Of a DNA stretch of 30,468 bases, positions 23,307-30,468 are shown in pieces (the stretch's first letter is position 1; each line of letters opens with the position of its first letter). This stretch comes from UBA1306 sp964396415 (lineage in GTDB: Bacteria; Spirochaetota; Spirochaetia; Treponematales; Rectinemataceae), in the NCBI GenBank assembly GCA_964396415.1, contig CAYNFM010000046.1:1-30468 (forward strand), written 5' to 3'. The notes beneath the pieces are model-generated. The model was given only the letters and a program-made list of their open reading frames with translations. It was not told the origin of the DNA and ran no database searches. The translations under genes were made by a program, and so were the position numbers.

Positions 23307-24518
23307 CTAGCCGAGCATGACCTGGCCGCCCGTGACGGGCAAGGCCTGTCCGGTCTCGTACTCCTGCTCGACGACGTAGTAGATCGCGCGCATGACGTCG
23401 GGTCCCTCGCAGCCGCGGCCCATCGGCACCTTGGCCTCGTAGGCCGCCTTGACGTCCCCGACGGTCCTCGCGCCCGGGACCTTGCCGGAGCGGAGGTACT
23501 GGACGAAGAGACCCTTCTCCGGATCCGACCAGAGGGGGCCGTCGAAGAAATTGCCCGGGCAGATCGCGTTCACCTTCACGCGCCACTCGACCAGCTCGAG
23601 GGCGAAGCTCTGCACGAGGCCTATGCCGCCGAACTTGGAGCCGGCGTAGGAGCCGTTCCTGTTCGATCCCTCGAGCCCGGACTTGGAGTTAATCTGGATG
23701 ATGTCGGTGGCCCAGGCCGGCGCCGTCCTCGACTGGCGTCGAAGGAGGAGACCAGCGTGCTTCGAGACGAGGAAGAAGCCCGTGTAGTTGACGTCGGTCA
23801 CGAACTTGAAGGCCCCCAGCTCCTGGTCGAGCACGGACGAGGCCTTGAGCACGCCGGCGTTGCTCACCACGAGGTCGATGCCCCCGGCGCCCTCGGCGGC
23901 CAGGGCGAACATGGCGGCGACGGAAGCCTCGTCGGATACGTCGACGGCCACCGGTAGCGCGACGCGGCGTCCTGCCTCCGCGTTGAGCTCCTCGGAAAGC
24001 CTGGCGGCTCCGGCCAGATTGAGATCGGCGACGAAGACCAGGGCGCCGGAAGCCGCGAGGCCGCGCACGATTTCCTCCCCGAAGCCCTGGGCCCCGCCGG
24101 TCACCAGGGCCACCCTGCCCTCCACGACTCCCGCCCGTCCGCGAGCCGAGCCCCCTCTCGAGGCCGCGCGCGGAGGGAGCGGCAAAGGCGCGGCGTCGAG
24201 CCTGTCGGCGCGATGCCTGGCCTCGTCGTAGCTCATCCCCGGCCAGAAGGAAGCGCCGGCCTCGCCCGCGCGCACTACGACGCAGCCGGGCATCGACGGC
24301 GCGCCGCGCCCGGAGCGCCATTCGGCGAGGGCCTCGGCGAAGGCCCCGGCCGCCGCCGCTTCGACGCCGGCCCTTCCCTTCGCGTCCACGCGGACCTCGA
24401 GGGCATCGGGCGGAGTCGGGCCGGCGTCGGTTCGCGCGAGGCAGAGGCCGCGGCCGAAGGCGTCCAGGTAGAGTCCGCGCGCCATGGGAGCTAAAAAAGC
24501 GGAATCGAAATCGCTCAT
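23307..24518 (-). CDS. SDR oxidoreductase, sorbitol-6-phosphate 2-dehydrogenase-like, with N-terminal extension
   Basis: 403 aa from the ATG at 24518, which overlaps the PHP gene stop (ATGA) and has GAAGGAAGG upstream; the same frame is open further 5' but is not coding there. Residues about 133-403 form a classical short-chain dehydrogenase: TGGAQGFG (140-147), D165 in VFVADLN (suggesting NAD), NAG (220-222), S278, Y291 and K295. IIQINSKSG, KFGGIGL and the ending VTGGQVM match SrlD (D-glucitol-6-phosphate dehydrogenase) closely. Residues 1-130 are not recognised; they could be a remnant of a fused domain, as in RhaE-W aldolase-dehydrogenases, though no aldolase metal motif is seen. It would oxidise a hexitol phosphate to a ketose phosphate. 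Confidence 0.88.
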   Translation of the reverse strand: MSDFDSAFLAPMARGLYLDAFGRGLCLARTDAGPTPPDALEVRVDAKGRAGVEAAAAGAFAEALAEWRSGRGAPSMPGCVVVRAGEAGASFWPGMSYDEARHRADRLDAAPLPLPPRAASRGGSARGRAGVVEGRVALVTGGAQGFGEEIVRGLAASGALVFVADLNLAGAARLSEELNAEAGRRVALPVAVDVSDEASVAAMFALAAEGAGGIDLVVSNAGVLKASSVLDQELGAFKFVTDVNYTGFFLVSKHAGLLLRRQSRTAPAWATDIIQINSKSGLEGSNRNGSYAGSKFGGIGLVQSFALELVEWRVKVNAICPGNFFDGPLWSDPEKGLFVQYLRSGKVPGARTVGDVKAAYEAKVPMGRGCEGPDVMRAIYYVVEQEYETGQALPVTGGQVMLG

Positions 24519-25906
24519 CGCGTAAACCTTCCTTCGAGCAGATCGCCCAGCGCCCTTCCGGGATCGTCCGGGCGCGCGAGGTCGAGGGCTCGGCCCGCCT
24601 CGGCGTAGGCTCTTATCCGCCTGGACAGGGAGAGGGAGGCCAGGGGGTTGTCGGGCGCGAAAAGGCCGGCGCGCGGATCGGCCGAGGAAAGCCTCTCGTG
24701 GGCGACGAGGGCCCAGGTGGCTTCTCCGAGATGGGCGAACTCGGGCCTGCGGAGCTCGGGGCAATTGAAGGACTGCCGCGGGCTGTTGATGTCGACGCCC
24801 GAGACCTGCATGAGGCCGCGGCTCTCGCAGAGCTCGCGCACGCGCGATAGCTGCTCCCTCGTGTTGCGCGGCGGCATGTAGGCGACGGCGAGGAAGCCCG
24901 AGGCCTTCACCGCGTCGAAGAGCTCCTCGATGAAGTCGTCCTCGAACTTCTCGGCCTTCTTGTCGCCGGTAGGCGACTCCCCGACGTCGCCCAGGTAGGC
25001 GTAGGCGGGGACCGCCCCGATGGAGCGCGCGAAGGCGACGACGGCCTTGGCGTCGGGGCACTCCCCCTCGCCGGGCTGCTCGAAGATCCTGTCGAGGAAG
25101 GCCGCCTTGAGGACTCCCAGCAGGTCGAAGAGGAGGATCGGGTTGGCGGGCTCGGCCAGGAGGGCCGCCGGCTTGGCCGCGGGAACGATGCCGAAGCCCT
25201 CCGCCAGTCCTTCGACGAGACTTCGCCCGCGGCCGTAACGATCGATCAGGCGCTCGGCCACCGCCGCGAGAAGGTGGCGCTCGGTGAGGCCGCCGCCCTC
25301 GGCCGCCTTGGAGCGCGGCAGGACGTCGCGCTCGAACTCGATGCCCTCGACGCCCGCCTCCCGCAGGAGGGCCGAGGCCGCCGCGGCCATGCGCGCCGTG
25401 CGCTCGAGGCGCCGCGCGCGGACGGGGGCGAGGAAGGCGGAGAGCTCGTCCGCGCGCCCGGCGGGCACTCCCTGGATGGTCATGTAGACGATGCCCGCCG
25501 AATCGGGGTTGTTGATCTTGCGATCGGCGAAGTCGAAGCGCCTTCCGTCGGGGCCTTCCCGGAAGGCGACGCGCAGCTCGCAGCCCGTCACTCCCCCGAT
25601 GCCGGCCAGGGCGCAGGCCGCGACCATCTCGCGCGAGGCGGAGATCGAGTCGTGGTCGACGGAGCCGGCGACCTCGAGGCCCGCTTCCCTCGCGAGCAGG
25701 GCGGCCATCGAGGGCGAGTAGGGGCTGAAGCTGTAGATCGTATGGACGTGGTTGTTGGACTCGCCCGTCGGCTCGCCGGGAGGCGGCAGGCGAGCCGCGA
25801 GCTTCGCGAGGGCGGCCAGGCGCTCCTCGCGAGTCGCCGCGGGGTCGTTCGTCTCGGCGCGCAGCGCCTCGACGGTCCCGGCGCGGAACTTCGATGCCTC
25901 TGCCAT
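24515..25906 (-). CDS. PHP-domain metal-dependent hydrolase-like protein
   Basis: 463 aa, soluble. A polymerase-and-histidinol-phosphatase fold is indicated by HVHTIYSFSPYSP (H53, H55), SVDHDS (D84, H85, D86) and GCELRV (E110), the usual first three metal motifs. Later pieces AVPAYAYLGD and VSGVDINSPRQSFNCPE (about 360-378) may supply remaining ligands. The middle (about 150-290) is a long helical insertion. PHP proteins usually hydrolyse phosphoesters; the substrate here is unknown, and a sugar phosphate is inferred from the operon. It starts six bases after the E1 stop, with a weak ribosome site, and overlaps the SDR gene by four bases. Confidence 0.82.
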   Translation of the reverse strand: MAEASKFRAGTVEALRAETNDPAATREERLAALAKLAARLPPPGEPTGESNNHVHTIYSFSPYSPSMAALLAREAGLEVAGSVDHDSISASREMVAACALAGIGGVTGCELRVAFREGPDGRRFDFADRKINNPDSAGIVYMTIQGVPAGRADELSAFLAPVRARRLERTARMAAAASALLREAGVEGIEFERDVLPRSKAAEGGGLTERHLLAAVAERLIDRYGRGRSLVEGLAEGFGIVPAAKPAALLAEPANPILLFDLLGVLKAAFLDRIFEQPGEGECPDAKAVVAFARSIGAVPAYAYLGDVGESPTGDKKAEKFEDDFIEELFDAVKASGFLAVAYMPPRNTREQLSRVRELCESRGLMQVSGVDINSPRQSFNCPELRRPEFAHLGEATWALVAHERLSSADPRAGLFAPDNPLASLSLSRRIRAYAEAGRALDLARPDDPGRALGDLLEGRFTR

Positions 25907-25912
25907 CCCGGC

Positions 25913-28369
<2,457 letters not shown>

Positions 28370-28379
28370 GACTATCTCC

Positions 28380-29762
28380 TCATTCCAGTTCGAATAGCGC
28401 GTCGCGCAGGGCTTCGCAGACTGTCGGGTGCGGGAAGATGACCTCCCGCGCGTCCTGGGCGCGCATTTCCTGTTCGATCAACGCGGCCGCGCCCCAGATC
28501 ATCTCCGAGGCGTAGGCGCCCACGACGTGGACGCCGAGGATCCTGTCGGTGGCTCGGTCGGCCAGCACCTTCACGGCGCCCTGGGCGGCGAAGCCGCTCT
28601 CGGCGCAGAATCGGCCGGAGACCTTGAGAGGCAGGCTCGCCTTCTTTACGTCTATGCCCTTCGCCTGAGCCTCCTGCTCCGTCATTCCGACGCCGGCGGC
28701 CTCGGTGATGCCGTAGACCGCCCAGGGGATCGCGTCGTAGCGCATGACGCTCGCGCCCCGGGAGGCGCCGCCTCCGGCGAGGATGTCGGCGACCGCGACG
28801 TCGGCCATCCGGTAGGCCGAATGGGCGAGGAGGCTCCTGCCGGTCACATCGCCCACGGCCCAGACGCCGGGCAGATTCGTGCGCATGCGCTCGTCGACGA
28901 CCAGTCCCTTGGGCGTCAGGTCGAGACCCGCCTCCTTGGCGCCCCAGCCCTCCAGGACGGGCCTGCGGCCGACCGCCATGAGGACGAGGTCGGCCTCGGC
29001 TGCCGCGTCCGCGCCGTCCTTGCCCTTGTAATGGACGGTGGCGCCCTCGATGCGCTCGACCTTGCAGCCCAGGCGGAAGGCCACGCCCCTCATCGCCCGG
29101 CGCAGGACGGGGGCCTGCTCCCTGTCCATGAAGGGGACGATCTCGTCCATCATCTCGACGACCTCTACCCGGGAGCCGAGGGCGGCGAAGAGACCGGCGA
29201 ACTCCACGCCGATCACGCCGCCGCCGATCACGCAGAGCCGCTTGGGCACTTCCTTAAGATCGAGGAGGCCGGTGGAATCCACGACCTGGGAGTTGTCCCT
29301 GGACCCGGGAATCGGAGGCATGGCCGGCACCGAGCCCGTCGCTACGACGATCGCCCGGGCATCGTGCAGCGTCGCGGCGCCGGAGGCGTCGCGGGCCTCG
29401 ACCCTGCCGGGACCGAGGAGCCTGGCCTCGGCGGAGAGCACTTCGACGCCGAGTCTCTTCTCGGTCATCGCGATGCCGCCGCGAAGCTTCTCGACCACTT
29501 CCCGCTTCCAGGCCTGCATCGCCGTCCAGTCGTAGCTCGCTCCCGGCGTCTTTACCCCGAACCTCTCGCCCTCGAGGGCGTGAGCGTAGAGCTTGGCCGA
29601 ATTGAGGAGAGTCTTGGTCGGGATGCAGCCCACGTTGAGGCAGGTACCGCCGAGGGCCGCCTTTTCTATCAAGAGCGCTTTCTTCTTCCGTGCGCCCAGG
29701 CGCTCCGCGGCGACGTAGCCGCCGGGACCGCCGCCGATGATGATGACGTCGTACGAAGCCAT
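28380..29762 (-). CDS. lpd: Dihydrolipoamide dehydrogenase (E3)
   Basis: FAD flavoenzyme, 460 aa, that reoxidises the E2 lipoate with NAD+. FAD-binding GGGPGGYVAAE (10-20), redox disulfide C41/C46 in GGTCLNVGCIPTK, FAD-related ATGSVP, NAD-binding VIGGGVIGVEFA (about 188-199), the VWAVGDVTG FAD motif and the C-terminal active-site His/Glu in FPHPTVCEAL. All catalytic features are intact. The ribosome site GAGGT overlaps the E2 stop, and E1 follows ten bases later, so the three are one complex encoded together. No lipoyl domain is fused to it. Confidence 0.96.
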   Translation of the reverse strand: MASYDVIIIGGGPGGYVAAERLGARKKKALLIEKAALGGTCLNVGCIPTKTLLNSAKLYAHALEGERFGVKTPGASYDWTAMQAWKREVVEKLRGGIAMTEKRLGVEVLSAEARLLGPGRVEARDASGAATLHDARAIVVATGSVPAMPPIPGSRDNSQVVDSTGLLDLKEVPKRLCVIGGGVIGVEFAGLFAALGSRVEVVEMMDEIVPFMDREQAPVLRRAMRGVAFRLGCKVERIEGATVHYKGKDGADAAAEADLVLMAVGRRPVLEGWGAKEAGLDLTPKGLVVDERMRTNLPGVWAVGDVTGRSLLAHSAYRMADVAVADILAGGGASRGASVMRYDAIPWAVYGITEAAGVGMTEQEAQAKGIDVKKASLPLKVSGRFCAESGFAAQGAVKVLADRATDRILGVHVVGAYASEMIWGAAALIEQEMRAQDAREVIFPHPTVCEALRDALFELE

Positions 29763-29769
29763 TGCTACC

Positions 29770-30468
29770 TCACGCCATAAGGAGTAGATCGATGTCGGCT
29801 ATCGCGTCGGCGAAGGCCTTGAGCAGCCGCGCCGCCGGAGCGCCGTCGACGACCTGGTGGTCCACGGTGATCGAAAGGCCTATCCTCTGCTCCAGGACCA
29901 CCGTCCCGCCCGGACCCGCCGCCGGGCGCGGCACGATGGCGTCCACCCCGAGGATGGCGACCTGGGGAGCGTTGAGCACGGGAGTGAAGGATTCGATGCC
30001 GAAGGCGCCCAGGTTGCTCACCGTGAAGGTCCCGCCCGAAAGCTCGTCGGGATTGACGTTGCCGGCCTGGCAGGCGGCCGCGAGGCGCTTGGCCTCGGCC
30101 GATATCTCGCGCAGGGACAGGAGATCCGCGTCGCGGATAACCGGTACCATGAGGCCGCGCGGAGTGTCCACGGCAAGGGCGAGGTGGATACGCCGGTAGA
30201 CGCGCAAGACTCCGCCCTCGAGGGTCGCGTTCGCATCGGGGAAGCGAGGCAGGACGCGGGATACCGCGTAAAGGACCAAATCGCCTATCGTCACCTCCGA
30301 GAGGCCGAGGGCCGGGTCGCTCGCCTTGAAGCGGGCGCGCAGGGCCTGGAGCTGCCTGGCATTCGCGCTGGAGTTGAAGGTCAGCTGGGCGGTGCCGGCG
30401 AGCGAGGCTCGCATTCGCTCGGAAATGAGCTTGCGCACGCCCCGGAGCGGCGTTTCGGAATACTCGTC
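29770..30468 (-). CDS. Dihydrolipoyl acyltransferase (E2), N-terminus beyond window edge
   Basis: About 232 C-terminal residues of the lipoate acyltransferase core, the 24- or 60-mer scaffold of the complex. The frame stays open to the right edge (ETPLRGVRKLISERM at the start, the normal catalytic-domain entry), so the lipoyl and peripheral-subunit-binding domains lie outside. Catalytic motif DHQVVDGAPAARLL near the end, plus GLMVPVIRDAD, FTVSNLGAFG and PQVAILGVD, are all typical. The apparent GTG at 30438 is an internal codon, not the start. Acyl specificity (acetyl, branched, other) cannot be read from the visible part. Confidence 0.95.
   Translation of the reverse strand, partial: DEYSETPLRGVRKLISERMRASLAGTAQLTFNSSANARQLQALRARFKASDPALGLSEVTIGDLVLYAVSRVLPRFPDANATLEGGVLRVYRRIHLALAVDTPRGLMVPVIRDADLLSLREISAEAKRLAAACQAGNVNPDELSGGTFTVSNLGAFGIESFTPVLNAPQVAILGVDAIVPRPAAGPGGTVVLEQRIGLSITVDHQVVDGAPAARLLKAFADAIADIDLLLMA

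Noticed and set aside
24519..25061. Upstream extension of the SDR frame
   Set aside because: This part lies inside the PHP gene in another frame and is Arg-rich nonsense; the ATG at 24518 with its ribosome site and ATGA overlap is the real start.

Overview
The window is a GC-rich bacterial chromosome segment devoted to sensing, importing and breaking down sugars, with L-fucose or a related deoxysugar as the best-supported theme. The organism is probably a free-living spirochaete (Spirochaetales). This rests on the chemoreceptor hairpin style, the abundance of sugar-binding sensors and the Cache-type lipoprotein, and is an inference without a phylogenetic marker. No rRNA, tRNA, IS element, integrase or CRISPR array was found.

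Layout. (a) 1-3.1 kb: a fucose module with L-fucose isomerase (cut by the left edge), a LacI-family repressor co-transcribed with it, and the mutarotase FucU behind a promoter carrying two CcpA/LacI-like operators. A small PH/GRAM-like gene is inserted on the other strand. (b) 3.1-3.7 kb: an AT-rich, almost gene-free island. (c) 3.7-7.5 kb: an ordinary methyl-accepting chemotaxis protein followed by a membrane-anchored protein with two sugar-binding-protein-like lobes, which looks like a chemoreceptor without its signalling tip. (d) 7.6-11.2 kb: a ribose-type ABC sugar importer in the order ATPase, permease, binding protein, closed by a strong terminator. (e) 11.4-16.7 kb, divergent: a YesN-type response regulator, a YesM/LytS-type histidine kinase and a membrane-anchored sugar-binding protein, all overlapping by four bases, then a PfkB sugar kinase. 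(f) 16.7-19.7 kb: an orphan histidine kinase and, divergent from it, a Cache-domain lipoprotein. (g) 19.8-30.5 kb: a tightly packed minus-strand operon, in transcription order dihydrolipoyl acyltransferase (cut by the right edge), dihydrolipoamide dehydrogenase, a fused two-subunit E1, a PHP-domain protein, a SrlD-like SDR, an FGGY sugar kinase, a SorE-like dehydrogenase and a HAD phosphatase.

How it may work together. The anchored binding protein, kinase and regulator form a plausible three-component sugar sensor for the adjacent ABC importer, whose promoter carries a 21-bp-spaced direct repeat suited to an AraC-type regulator. The right-hand operon pairs a ketose kinase with SorE-like and SrlD-like enzymes, the same logic that moves the phosphate to the other end of the chain in L-sorbose breakdown, and adds a complete E1/E2/E3 thiamine-lipoate complex. 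If the substrate is a 6-deoxyketose made by FucI, this route would give a 1-deoxyketose 6-phosphate, an acetoin-like methyl ketone that such a complex could cleave to acetyl-CoA and a tetrose phosphate. That route is a hypothesis; the gene calls under it are solid.
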